A DNA stretch of 64,000 bases from Streptomyces caniscabiei (GCF_014930365.1 NZ_JABXWI010000030.1:1-64000); one strand, 5' to 3'. Shown: positions 15,631-23,775, counted from the first letter of the stretch. Translations and numbers: made by a program. The notes: generated from the letters alone by a model not told the origin.

Positions 15631-15690
15631 TCAAGTTTGACCACCAGCCTTCGAGGGTTTATCTTCATCCGTGTAGTCAAGTTTGACTAC
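15631..15690 (+). promoter_or_regulatory. Promoter with two PadR-type operators
   Basis: The -35 TTGACC (15637-15642) and -10 TATCTT (15660-15665) are separated by 17 bp. Operator 1, TCAAGTTTGA (15631-15640), overlaps the -35. Operator 2, GTAGTCAAGTTTGACTAC (15673-15690, perfect 8-2-8), covers the expected start point. Centres are 46 bp apart. Binding at both would block RNA polymerase. The upstream gene encodes PadR. Confidence 0.75.
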
Positions 15691-15740
15691 CGTGGCGGAG
15701 GTGAGCGGTGGAGCGAACGGCGACCGAGAGGAAGGCCCCG

Positions 15741-16730
15741 ATGGCGGACGCGGCGATCACGGTCGAAGGGGTGCGCAAGGTCTACGGCGGCGGGAGGAGC
15801 GGGAAGAGCGGCAGGGACGGCAAGGTCGCCCTCGACGGACTGGATCTCCGCGTGGCGCGCGGCACCGTGCACGGGATCCTCGGTCCCAACGGCGCGGGCA
15901 AGACGACCCTGGTCAGGATCCTGACCACCCTGCTGCGGCCGGACGCGGGCCGGGTCGAGGTCGCGGGGCACGACGTGGTGGCGCGCGCACGCGAGGTGCG
16001 CTTCCGCATCGGCCTCCTCGGCCAGCACGCGGCACTCGACGAGGAGCTCGGCGGTCGGCAGAACCTGGAGATGTTCGGCCGTCTCCACCACCTGGGCGCC
16101 CGCCACGCGCGCGTGCGGGCCGGCGAACTCCTGGAGCGGTTCGGCCTCGGCGACACCGGCCGCAAGGCCGTCAAGCAGTACAGCGGCGGTATGCGCCGCC
16201 GCCTCGACCTCGCCGCGTCCCTCATCACCGAACCGGAGGTGCTCTTCCTGGACGAGCCGACGACCGGCCTCGACCCGCGCGGCCGCACCGAGGTCTGGGA
16301 CTCCGTCCGCTCCCTGGTCGGCGGCGGTACGACGGTCCTGCTCACCACCCAGTACCTGGAGGAGGCCGACCAGCTCGCCGACCGGATCTCCGTGGTCGAC
16401 GGCGGCCGGGTCGTCGCCGACGGCACGGCGGACGAGCTCAAGCGCCTGACCGGCGGCGACCGCATCGACCTCGTCCTGCGTGACGCCGGGCAACTGGGCG
16501 CCGCCAAGGCCCTGTTGCCGGTCCCCGAGGGTGACATCACGGTCGACACCGACCGCCGCCGCCTCAGCGCCCCGGTCAGCGACCGCATGACGGCCCTCAC
16601 CGCGGTCGTCCGCGCCCTCGCCGACGCCGGCATCGAGGCCGAGGACATCGCCCTGCGCCGCCCGACCCTGGACGAGGTGTTCCTGCACCTCACCGGGGAC
16701 GACCGTACGAAGGAGGCCGTACGAGCATGA
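15741..16730 (+). CDS. ABC transporter ATP-binding protein (DrrA type)
   Basis: 329 aa from ATG 15741 (GAGAGGAAGG 5 nt upstream); GTG 15708 with GGAGGTG is a good alternative. Walker A is GPNGAGKT (residues 48-55), the signature YSGGMRRRLDLAASL, Walker B VLFLDEPTTGLDPRG, and the switch His follows. The C-terminal RRPTLDEVFLHLTG is typical of the DrrA/DUF4162 class exporting drugs or antibiotics. It overlaps the permease gene by ATGA. Expression is predicted to be repressed by the adjacent PadR. Confidence 0.92.
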   Translation: MADAAITVEGVRKVYGGGRSGKSGRDGKVALDGLDLRVARGTVHGILGPNGAGKTTLVRILTTLLRPDAGRVEVAGHDVVARAREVRFRIGLLGQHAALDEELGGRQNLEMFGRLHHLGARHARVRAGELLERFGLGDTGRKAVKQYSGGMRRRLDLAASLITEPEVLFLDEPTTGLDPRGRTEVWDSVRSLVGGGTTVLLTTQYLEEADQLADRISVVDGGRVVADGTADELKRLTGGDRIDLVLRDAGQLGAAKALLPVPEGDITVDTDRRRLSAPVSDRMTALTAVVRALADAGIEAEDIALRRPTLDEVFLHLTGDDRTKEAVRA

Positions 16731-17524
16731 CCACGACGACACCGACGACCGCGCACACGGCTGTGGGCGCGCACGCCCTGACCGACTCCTGGACCATGAC
16801 CCGCCGCGAACTCGCCCACTGGGCACGGCAACCGGTGCAGCTGCTCGTCGGGCTGGTCTTCCCCGTGATGCTGCTGCTGATGTTCGGCTATCTGATCGGC
16901 GGCGGCCGCGGGGTGACCGGCAGCTACCTCGACTACCTGGTCCCCGGCATGCTCGCGCTCACCATGGCCTTCGGTCTGGAGGGCACGATGCTCGCCGTCA
17001 CCCAGGACCTCAACAAGGGGGTGATCGACCGGTTCCGTTCGATGCCGATGACCAACGGGGCGGTCCTGGTGGGCCGTTCGGTCGCGGACATGCTCCAGTC
17101 GGCGGTGGGCCTGGCCGTCCTCATGGCCGTCGCGTTCGCGCTCGGCTGGCGCGCACACGGCGGGCCCGCGGCCTTCCTCGGCGCGGTGGGCCTCCTGCTG
17201 CTCTTCCGCTTCGCGATGCTGTGGATCGGCATCCACCTCGCGATGCTGGCCGGCCGACCCGAACTCCTCACCGCCGTACAGATCCTCGTCTGGCCGATCG
17301 GCTTCCTCTCCAACGCCCTGGCCACCCCCGCCTCCATGCCCGGCTGGCTCGGCACGGTCGTCGACTGGAACCCGATGTCCCACACGGCGACGGCGGTACG
17401 CCACCTCTTCGGCACCCCGGGCGCCGAAGCGAACCACCTCTGGACAGCGATCGCCTGGCCCCTGGCCCTGCTGGCGATCTTCTTCCCGCTGGCGGTACGC
17501 AAGTTCGCCGCCCTGAGCAAGTAG
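16727..17524 (+). CDS. ABC-2 type permease (DrrB type)
   Basis: 265 aa with ATGA overlap with the ATPase gene. Six membrane segments lie at about residues 38-60, 68-90, 110-135, 140-165, 175-200 and 235-255. The ABC-2 signature is visible in the IDRFRSMPMTNGAVLVGRSV loop and the C-terminal NPMSHTATAVRHLF motif. It forms the membrane part of the drug exporter and is the last gene of the PadR-controlled operon, followed by a bidirectional terminator. Confidence 0.9.
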   Translation: MTTTTPTTAHTAVGAHALTDSWTMTRRELAHWARQPVQLLVGLVFPVMLLLMFGYLIGGGRGVTGSYLDYLVPGMLALTMAFGLEGTMLAVTQDLNKGVIDRFRSMPMTNGAVLVGRSVADMLQSAVGLAVLMAVAFALGWRAHGGPAAFLGAVGLLLLFRFAMLWIGIHLAMLAGRPELLTAVQILVWPIGFLSNALATPASMPGWLGTVVDWNPMSHTATAVRHLFGTPGAEANHLWTAIAWPLALLAIFFPLAVRKFAALSK

Positions 17525-17537
17525 CGGAGAAGCGCCG

Positions 17538-17567
17538 AAAAAAGCCGGGGCGCAGCCCCGCTTTTTT
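17538..17567. terminator. Bidirectional terminator between convergent genes
   Basis: AAAAAAGCCGGGGC-GCA-GCCCCGCTTTTTT forms a 13-bp stem with one bulge, A-tract on one side and T-tract on the other. It sits between the ABC permease and gadB. A second hairpin-like sequence follows at 17621-17640. Confidence 0.85.
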
Positions 17568-17612
17568 CAGGGGCGCGGGGAACTGCGCGACCAGCCCCCA
17601 CCGAACGGACGC
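17568..17612 (+). repeat. Dispersed repeat, copy 3
   Basis: Begins CAGGGGCGCGGGGAACTGCG and continues CGACCAGCCCCCACCG, abutting the T-tract of the terminator. It has the same core as the other copies and lies in the 188-bp gap between convergent genes. Confidence 0.75.
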
Positions 17613-17712
17613 CTGGGGGTCAAAGGGGCACAGCCCCTTGGCGAGGATGGGACGGGTAGGGGCGGCGGGGGCGAGAAGCACCTGACCGCACCCCCTGACT
17701 GGTCACGGGGCC

Positions 17713-19152
17713 CTAGTGATGGAACCCGGTGGCCGCCCCCTTGTCCCGCACCGCCGGCCCGGACTGCCGCCGAAGCTCAGGCAGCAGCCGCCCCAGATCC
17801 TCCAGGAACAGCCCCGCGAGGTCGGTCGTGAACCCGTTGCGGCACACCACCCGCAGCACGGACAGGTCCTCCCGGTTCTCCGGGAAGGTGTACGCCGGCA
17901 CCAGCCAGCCCCTCTCCCGCATCCGCCGGGCCACGTCGAAGACGTCGTACGCGGTGACCCCCTCCTCCGTGGTGAAGGCGAACACCGGCAACTCGTCGCC
18001 CCGGGTGAGCAGCCGGAAGTCCCCGAGCTTCGCCACCTCGTCCGCGAGTGACATGGCCACGTCCCGCGTCGACCGCTGCACGGCCCGGAACCCCTCCCGC
18101 CCGAGCCGCAGGAACGTGTAGTACTGCGCCACGACCTGCGCCCCCGGCCGGGAGAAGTTCAGCGCGAACGTGGGCATGTCCCCGCCCAGGTAGTTCACCC
18201 GGAACACCAGCTCCTCCGGCAGCTCGGCGGCGGACCGCCACAGCGCCCAGCCCACCCCCGGATACACCAGCCCGTACTTGTGCCCGGAGGTGTTGATGGA
18301 CGACACCCGCGGCAGCCGGAAGTCCCAGGCCAGGTCCTCGTCGAGGAAGGGCGCGACCATCGCCCCGGACGCCCCGTCGACATGCACCGGCACATCCAGC
18401 CCCGTGCGTTCCTGGAGGTCGTCGAGTGTCTCGCACAGCTCGGCGATCGGCTCGTACGACCCGTCGAAGGTGGAGCCGAGGACGCCCACCACCCCGATCG
18501 TGTTCTCGTCGCAGAGGGCCGCGGCCGCCGCCGGATCGAGGTGGTACCGGTCGCCCTCCATGGGCACCAGCCGGGCCTCCACCTCCCAGAAGTTGCAGAA
18601 CTTCTCCCAGCAGACCTGGACGTTGACCCCCATGACCAGGTTGGGCCGGGCGCCCGCCGACGGGTAGCGGTCCGCGTTCCGGTTCGTCCACCGCCGCTTG
18701 AGGGCCATCCCGGCGAGCATGCAGGCCTCGCTGGACCCGGTGGTCGAGCAGCCGACGGCGGCGCCCGGATCCGGCGCGTTCCACAGATCGGCGAGCATCG
18801 ACACACACCGCCGCTCCAGCTCGGCCGTGCGCGGGTACTCATCCTTGTCGATCATGTTCTTGTCCTGGCACTCACCCATCAGCACGCCCGCCTCGGGCTC
18901 CATCCAGGTGGTGACGAAGGTGGCGAGGTTCAGCCGGGAGTTGCCGTCCAGCATGAGTTCGTCGTGGACGAGCTGGTACGCCGTCGAGGGGGCCAGCGGC
19001 GCGTCGGGCAACCGGTGCTTGGGCGGGGCCTCGGCCATCCCGCCCACCGGGTTGGCCTGGCCGTAGAAGGGGTTCACGGCTAGCCGGTGCCCGTCGTTCC
19101 GGTTGCGCCCGGGGTCCTGCGGGGCGTCGCTGTCCCATCGGTGCAGTGGCAT
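17713..19152 (-). CDS. gadB: Glutamate decarboxylase
   Basis: 479 aa. This is a PLP-dependent group II decarboxylase converting glutamate to GABA while consuming a proton. The PLP lysine is K292 in INTSGHKYGLVYPG, the ring aspartate D259 is in VPVHVDGASGAMVAPF, and the N-terminal LMLDGNSRLNLATFVTTWME is typical of GadB. It ends GFHH; in E. coli a C-terminal His closes the active site at neutral pH, so the terminal histidines may be functional. The start ATG 19152 is 7 nt from a TACCGT box, suggesting a leaderless message. It is divergent from a PucR-type regulator gene across 150 bp, a possible controller. Confidence 0.95.
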   Translation of the reverse strand: MPLHRWDSDAPQDPGRNRNDGHRLAVNPFYGQANPVGGMAEAPPKHRLPDAPLAPSTAYQLVHDELMLDGNSRLNLATFVTTWMEPEAGVLMGECQDKNMIDKDEYPRTAELERRCVSMLADLWNAPDPGAAVGCSTTGSSEACMLAGMALKRRWTNRNADRYPSAGARPNLVMGVNVQVCWEKFCNFWEVEARLVPMEGDRYHLDPAAAAALCDENTIGVVGVLGSTFDGSYEPIAELCETLDDLQERTGLDVPVHVDGASGAMVAPFLDEDLAWDFRLPRVSSINTSGHKYGLVYPGVGWALWRSAAELPEELVFRVNYLGGDMPTFALNFSRPGAQVVAQYYTFLRLGREGFRAVQRSTRDVAMSLADEVAKLGDFRLLTRGDELPVFAFTTEEGVTAYDVFDVARRMRERGWLVPAYTFPENREDLSVLRVVCRNGFTTDLAGLFLEDLGRLLPELRRQSGPAVRDKGAATGFHH

Positions 19153-19302
19153 GTCTTCGACGGTAGGTCCGCTGCCGGGGACGCGCACCTCGCGGGCGTA
19201 CGGACGGGGTGCGCGTGACCTGTGAGGAGGGCGTGTCGGTCATATGATCCGTCCGTTACGCTGCCGAATGCGCATGACGTATGACAAGAGCGAACACAGC
19301 AG

Positions 19303-21387
19303 GTGGAGTTGAGCGTTCCGCGGACCCACGTGCGTGACCGGGGAGGGACGGCGGAGTTGCCCACCCTTGACTACCTGATCAACGAGCGGGAGCAGCTCCG
19401 GCTGAGGTTCCTCCAACCCGGCCACGCCTCCCGCCACGGGGCGACCCGGGTCGCCGAGGTCGTCGTACGGCCGCTCCGCGAGGCGCCGCACACGCTCGGC
19501 GCACTCTCCGCCGACACCCCCTTCGAGCCCTTCGAGGACGGGACACTGTTCCTGGTCACCCTGGACACCCCCGGGCCGACCCCGGCCCACGTCCGGGTGC
19601 TCGACCACCTGATCCGCCTCCTGGACCGGCGCAAGGCGGCCGGCCTGGTGATCGGCACCCCCGGCCACGACCTGCGCACCCTCCCCGACGCCACCCTCGC
19701 CGCCGCGAACCGCCTGGAACTGCCCCTGCTCGCGACCTCCGCCGAGACCGCCGCCTGGGACCACGTCAACGAGGATCTGCGGCTGCGGCGGGCCCAGTTC
19801 GCGGAGCGCCAGGTCGCCCACCTCGACGGCCTGCTCAACCGGTTGCCGGCCCGCCTCGCCGACCCCACGGCGGCACGGCGCATCGCCGACTGGCTCTCGG
19901 TGGCCCTGGACGCCGAGGTGCTCGTCAGCTCGGCCCGGCGCGGCGTCCTCGCGGCGGCGCCCGACAGCGCGCCCGCCGGCCTGGCCCACGCCGTCATCAC
20001 GGGCGCGCACGGCGCACACGGCGCACCCAACCTGTACGACGCGCCCAGCCCGCACGACGGACACGGCGCGCCCAGCGGCGCCATGCACACCCGGATCGTG
20101 TCGATCTCCCCGGGCGCCGCCGCGACCCCGGGATTCCCGGAGAGCGAGGACGAGGCCCGGCTGGCCATCGCCTCCCACGCACCCTTCGACAGCGCGGCCA
20201 CGGCCCTGATCCAGCACGCGGCCAAGCTCCTCGGACTGTGCGACCAGGCCCGCCGCGAGCACCAGGCCAGGACCCAGACCCCGCGGGCGGTGCGGCACGC
20301 CGCGTTCCAGCTGCTCATGCGCGGAGAAACGGTTCTGGCGCAGGTGGTCTACACGGGCGCCGCACAGGCTCTGCTGGACACCGACACCGCGCGTGTCTTC
20401 GTCGTCGACACCGGCCCGCAGGAGCGCGAGGCCACCCTCAGCTGGTGCGAGCGGGCCCTGGCCGAGCAGGCCATCGTGTCCCCGTGTCCGGGCAAGCCGA
20501 AGCACATCCTCATCCTCGACCCCGTCCGGGAGAGCGACCGGGTCGAGACGGTCCTCAAGGAGATGATCGCGGCCCGCGGGGGGCATCTGCTGGGCCAGAG
20601 CCGACCGCACCCGCTCGCCGAGACGGCGGTCGGTTATCTGGAGGCCCTGACGGCGGTGGGCGACGCGGCCGGGACCCCGCACCGCATCCGGCTGGGCGGC
20701 TCCAAGACCAAGTTCGCGCCCCTGCTGCCCCGGCGGGCGGCGAAGGCGTGGGCGGCGGCGCTGATGGCCCCGCTCCTGGACGACTTCCCGGGCCGGGGCG
20801 ACGAGCGGAAACTCCTGCTGGAGACCCTTCCGACCGCCCTCAGCTTCAAGCACACCGAAGCCGCGGGCGGCCTCGGTGTCCACCGCAACACGGTCACCCA
20901 GCGGCTCAACCGGGCCGGGAAGATCCTCTCCCTCGACCTGCGCGGCTCCGCCAACGACCGCGTCCTGACCCTGCTGGCCCTCGACATCCTCGCTCTACCG
21001 GCCCCGGCCCCGGACCCCCACACCCCCGACCCTCCCCGGCCCCCCGACTTCGCGGCGCTGATGGCGGCCGCGGCCGAGGACGGCGGCCCCACGGCCTGGG
21101 CGGAGGAACGCCTGCGCCCCGTACGGGCGGACCAGCGCGACCTCGTCGAGACCCTCTGCGTCTGGCTGGAGACGAACCTCAGCACCAGGGAGACCGCCCG
21201 CGCCCTCGGCCTCTCCGAGGCCACCGTCCGCAACCACACCCGGGACGCGGCCGGCCTCCTCGGCATGGACTTCTCCACGAGGATGGTCGGCATCACCGAC
21301 ACCGACGTGGTGACCGTGGCCGACATCGCCCTCGCCCTGCACGTCCTGCTGGGCCGCCCCGCCCTGACCCAGCCGCCCCGCCCCTGA
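19303..21387 (+). CDS. PucR/CdaR-type regulator with two HTH motifs
   Basis: 694 aa from GTG 19303, or shorter from TTG 19356, which has a better SD (GGGAGGG). The N-terminal 130 residues are a PucR-like sensor (LPTLDYLINEREQLRLRFLQ). The middle resembles a GGDEF-like CdaR domain (HAAFQLLMRGETV). The HTH at about 520-545 is LGVHRNTVTQRLNRAGKIL and a second HTH near 635-665 is ETARALGLSEATVRNHTRDA. Single-HTH members are usual, so the duplicated C-terminal HTH is noteworthy. A His/Gly-rich insert (GAHGAHGAPNLYDAPSPHDG) interrupts the middle. It is divergent from gadB. Confidence 0.75.
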   Translation: MELSVPRTHVRDRGGTAELPTLDYLINEREQLRLRFLQPGHASRHGATRVAEVVVRPLREAPHTLGALSADTPFEPFEDGTLFLVTLDTPGPTPAHVRVLDHLIRLLDRRKAAGLVIGTPGHDLRTLPDATLAAANRLELPLLATSAETAAWDHVNEDLRLRRAQFAERQVAHLDGLLNRLPARLADPTAARRIADWLSVALDAEVLVSSARRGVLAAAPDSAPAGLAHAVITGAHGAHGAPNLYDAPSPHDGHGAPSGAMHTRIVSISPGAAATPGFPESEDEARLAIASHAPFDSAATALIQHAAKLLGLCDQARREHQARTQTPRAVRHAAFQLLMRGETVLAQVVYTGAAQALLDTDTARVFVVDTGPQEREATLSWCERALAEQAIVSPCPGKPKHILILDPVRESDRVETVLKEMIAARGGHLLGQSRPHPLAETAVGYLEALTAVGDAAGTPHRIRLGGSKTKFAPLLPRRAAKAWAAALMAPLLDDFPGRGDERKLLLETLPTALSFKHTEAAGGLGVHRNTVTQRLNRAGKILSLDLRGSANDRVLTLLALDILALPAPAPDPHTPDPPRPPDFAALMAAAAEDGGPTAWAEERLRPVRADQRDLVETLCVWLETNLSTRETARALGLSEATVRNHTRDAAGLLGMDFSTRMVGITDTDVVTVADIALALHVLLGRPALTQPPRP

Positions 21388-21400
21388 CCCCGGGCCCGAA

Positions 21401-21430
21401 CCCGTGCACGTGCCCCAACACGTGCACGGG
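21401..21430 (+). terminator. 12-bp perfect hairpin after the PucR-type gene
   Basis: CCCGTGCACGTG-CCCCAA-CACGTGCACGGG. It lies 13 bp past the stop codon and lacks a T-tract. The loop and palindrome contain the GTGCAC element repeated further downstream. Confidence 0.6.
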
Positions 21431-21590
21431 CAGCTCCGGCATCCCCGTGCGGACCGACACAGGGGGTCCGGCCCGCGACGGGACACCCGGCCCGCACCCC
21501 CGTGCCGGGCCCGGCGTCCCGTCGGCGGACCTGCCGTCCGTCGACCGGGACCCACCGTAGGAGAACCACGGGGAGCGGGCCATTGCACAA

Positions 21591-21690
21591 GTGCACGGTC
21601 CACGCGCCCGGGCTTCGCGTTGTGCACAGTGGGGCGTGTGTGACCCGTCGCCAGTGCGTTTCACCAGTCCCACGCCTTGCGGAAGTGCAC
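21591..21690. promoter_or_regulatory. Three phased GTGCAC elements upstream of tipA
   Basis: GTGCAC occurs at 21591-21596, 21622-21627 and 21685-21690, spaced 31 and 63 bp, close to 3 and 6 turns of B-DNA. Each is followed by (G/A)GT. The first overlaps the palindrome TGCACAAGTGCA. The pattern suggests same-face protein binding upstream of the tipA promoter. The rest of the 424-bp gap 21388-21811 shows no gene. Confidence 0.4.
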
Positions 21691-21750
21691 AGTCCGCTAC
21701 GGCGCGGCGCGCACCGCGCGGCCCGGCGCCCACCGCCCGGCACAAAGGAC

Positions 21751-21781
21751 TTGCACCTCACGTCACGTGAGGACCCAGCCT
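21751..21781 (+). promoter_or_regulatory. tipA promoter with MerR-type 19-bp spacer
   Basis: The -35 TTGCAC (21751-21756) and -10 CAGCCT (21776-21781) are separated by 19 bp, the long spacer typical of MerR-activated promoters. The perfect palindrome CCTCACGTCACGTGAGG (21756-21772, arms of 8) fills the spacer and is the expected TipAL operator. It resembles the known ptipA promoter as I recall it. Confidence 0.8.
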
Positions 21782-21811
21782 GGAGCACGTACCGAGAAGG
21801 GAGCGGAAGTC

Positions 21812-22573
21812 ATGAGCCACACCGTGGGACAGGTCGCGGGCTTCGCCGGGGTCACGGTGCGCACGCTGCACCACTACGAGGAGATCGGCCTCCTCGTGGC
21901 GAGCGAGCGCACCCACGCGGGTCACCGCCGCTACAGCGACGGCGACCTCGACCGGCTCCAGCAGATCCTGTTCTACCGGGAGCTCGGCTTCCCCCTCGAC
22001 GAGGTCGCGACCCTGCTCGACGACCCGGACGCGGACCCGCAGGCGCACCTGCGCCGCCAGCACGACCTGCTGACCGCCCGGATCGAGAGACTGCGGAAGA
22101 TGGCCGCGGCCGTGGAGCACGCCATGGAGGCACGCAAGATGGGCATCAACCTCACCCCCGAGGAACGGTTCGAGGTCTTCGGCGACAAGGACCCCGAGCA
22201 GTACGCCGAGGAGGCGGAACAGCGCTGGGGCGGCACGGAGGCGTACGCCGAGTCGCAGCGCCGCACGGCCACGTACACCAAGGAGGACTGGAAGCGCATG
22301 CAGGACGAGGTGGCCGACTGGGGCGCGCGCTACGACGCCCTGATGGCCGCCGGCGAGGAGCCGACCGGCGAGGCGGCCATGAGCATGGCCGAGGAGCACC
22401 GGCAGCACATCGGCACCTGGTTCTACGACTGCCCGTACGAGATGCACCAGGGCCTCGGCGAGATGTACGTCTCCGACGAGCGCTTCAAGGCCTTCTACGA
22501 CTCCACCCGGCCCGGTCTCGCCGAGCACCTGCGGGACGCGATCAACGCCAACGCGGCCCGGCGGCGCCCCTGA
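21812..22573 (+). CDS. tipA: MerR-family thiopeptide-responsive regulator TipAL
   Basis: 253 aa, the length of S. lividans TipAL. The MerR HTH is at residues 1-70 (VGQVAGFAGVTVRTLHHYEE, HRRYSDGDLDRLQQILFYRE), the coiled coil at about 77-110, and the TOPAP/TipAS antibiotic-binding domain at 110-253 (MGINLTPEERFEVFGDKDPE, FYDCPYEMHQGLGEMYVSDE). M110 is an internal start giving the 144-residue TipAS. C207 is kept, but residue 214, the cysteine I recall as binding thiostrepton covalently in S. lividans, is Gly here. Autoactivation through the 19-bp-spacer promoter is expected. Confidence 0.92.
   Translation: MSHTVGQVAGFAGVTVRTLHHYEEIGLLVASERTHAGHRRYSDGDLDRLQQILFYRELGFPLDEVATLLDDPDADPQAHLRRQHDLLTARIERLRKMAAAVEHAMEARKMGINLTPEERFEVFGDKDPEQYAEEAEQRWGGTEAYAESQRRTATYTKEDWKRMQDEVADWGARYDALMAAGEEPTGEAAMSMAEEHRQHIGTWFYDCPYEMHQGLGEMYVSDERFKAFYDSTRPGLAEHLRDAINANAARRRP
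22126..22141 (+). promoter_or_regulatory. Internal start site for TipAS
   Basis: GGAGG (22126-22130) lies 8 nt before ATG 22139, which is codon 110 of tipA. Translation from here gives a 144-residue protein ending at 22573, the known TipAS size. The short form sequesters thiopeptides without binding DNA. Confidence 0.8.
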
Positions 22574-22657
22574 TCCCCCTTACGACCGCACCCCTGACCA
22601 CACAGCTTGGTCTCGGTGCGGCCACAGGGCACTCTGGAGGAACCGGTGGAACCTAGG

Positions 22658-22691
22658 GGGGTGACCGTGCGTTGATAGCTTTGGTCACCCC
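22658..22691. promoter_or_regulatory. Inverted repeat upstream of dedA-like gene
   Basis: GGGGTGACC and GGTCACCCC are perfect 9-bp arms 16 bp apart, followed at 22695-22735 by a direct repeat of GGGTCC(C)CACCC. They occupy most of the 204-bp spacer between tipA and the DedA gene. It could be a terminator for tipA or an operator. Confidence 0.4.
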
Positions 22692-22777
22692 TATGGGTCC
22701 CACCCCTGTGCGACCCGCCCTCGTGGGTCCCCACCCGCAGGCGTTCACTCTTCCTCACCCCCCAGGAGCCCGGAACC

Positions 22778-23764
22778 GTGCAGACGATCGCCCTCGGACC
22801 GAGCTGGCTGGATCCGGACTACCTGCTCAACTCGTTCGGCATCTGGGGCCTGCTCCTGATCGTGTTCGCCGAGTCCGGCCTGTTCTTCGGGTTCTTCCTG
22901 CCCGGTGACTCGCTGCTGTTCACGGCCGGCATGCTGATCACCTCGAACACGCTGGACTTCCCGCTGTGGCTGGCGATCGTGCTGATCTGCGTCGCGGCCA
23001 TCCTGGGCGACCAGGTGGGGTACATGTTCGGCAAGAAGGTCGGCCCCGCGCTCTTCAGCCGCCCCGACTCCCGCTTCTTCAAGCAGGAGAACGTCACCAA
23101 GGCCCACGAGTTCTTCGAGAAGCACGGCCCGAAGTCCCTGATCCTGGCCCGCTTCGTGCCCATCGTGCGCACGTTCACGCCGATCATCGCGGGCGTCAGC
23201 GGCATGCGGTACCGCACGTTCCTCGTCTTCAACGTCGTCGGCGCCATCCTCTGGGGAGCGGGCGTCACCCTCCTCGGCTCCTGGCTCGGCCAGATCGAGT
23301 TCGTGCACAAGAACATCGAGGCGATGCTCATCCTCATCGTCCTCATCTCGGTGCTCCCGATCATCTTCGAGCTCCTCAAGGCGCGGAAGGCGAAGAAGAA
23401 CCAGCCCCAGCAGCCCGAGCAGCAGCACTCCGCCGCCGCCCCGGTCATGGACGACGCCACGACCCAGCTCCGCCGCATCCCGCCGACCGACGAGCCCCAG
23501 CAGCAGCCGTACGACCAGAACCAGGGCTACGGTCAGCAGGGCTACGACAACCAGGGCTACGGTCAGCAGGGTTACGACAACCAGGGCTACGACAACCAGG
23601 GTTACCAGCAGCAGGGCTACCAGGAGGGCTACGGCCACCAGCAGCCCCAACCGCAGCCCTACGCCCCGCAGTACCCCCAGGGCGGCCAGTACCCGCAGGG
23701 CGGCCAGTACCCCCAGAACCAGAACCAGCAGGGCTACCAGGGCCAGGACCACCCGCGGTACTGA
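22778..23764 (+). CDS. DedA-family membrane protein with Q/G/Y-rich tail
   Basis: 328 aa from GTG 22778 (AGGAG upstream). Residues 1-200 are a DedA/SNARE-associated core: ESGLFFGFFLPGDSLLFTAG, the GDQVGYMFGKKVG loop, and ARFVPIVRTFTPIIAGVSGM with the family's essential arginines, across four to five membrane segments. DedA proteins act as lipid scramblases or undecaprenyl-phosphate/phospholipid flippases. Residues about 205-328 form a cytoplasmic low-complexity tail with repeated YGQQGYDNQG units, prion-like in composition and unlike ordinary DedA proteins of about 200 aa. A strong terminator follows. Confidence 0.88.
   Translation: MQTIALGPSWLDPDYLLNSFGIWGLLLIVFAESGLFFGFFLPGDSLLFTAGMLITSNTLDFPLWLAIVLICVAAILGDQVGYMFGKKVGPALFSRPDSRFFKQENVTKAHEFFEKHGPKSLILARFVPIVRTFTPIIAGVSGMRYRTFLVFNVVGAILWGAGVTLLGSWLGQIEFVHKNIEAMLILIVLISVLPIIFELLKARKAKKNQPQQPEQQHSAAAPVMDDATTQLRRIPPTDEPQQQPYDQNQGYGQQGYDNQGYGQQGYDNQGYDNQGYQQQGYQEGYGHQQPQPQPYAPQYPQGGQYPQGGQYPQNQNQQGYQGQDHPRY
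23521..23640 (+). repeat. 15-bp coding repeat for (GYDNQ/GYGQQ) units
   Basis: The 15-bp unit CAGGGCTACGACAAC and variants recur about eight times in frame inside the DedA-like gene, with two nearly identical 30-bp blocks (23524-23553 and 23554-23583). Length variation between strains is likely. Confidence 0.75.
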
Positions 23765-23775
23765 ACAACCAAGGT

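Noticed and set aside
15708..15740. GTG 15708 as the start of the PadR-controlled ATPase
   Set aside because: It has a fair SD and cannot be excluded, but ATG 15741 has a stronger SD and begins closer to the conserved domain, so it was preferred.
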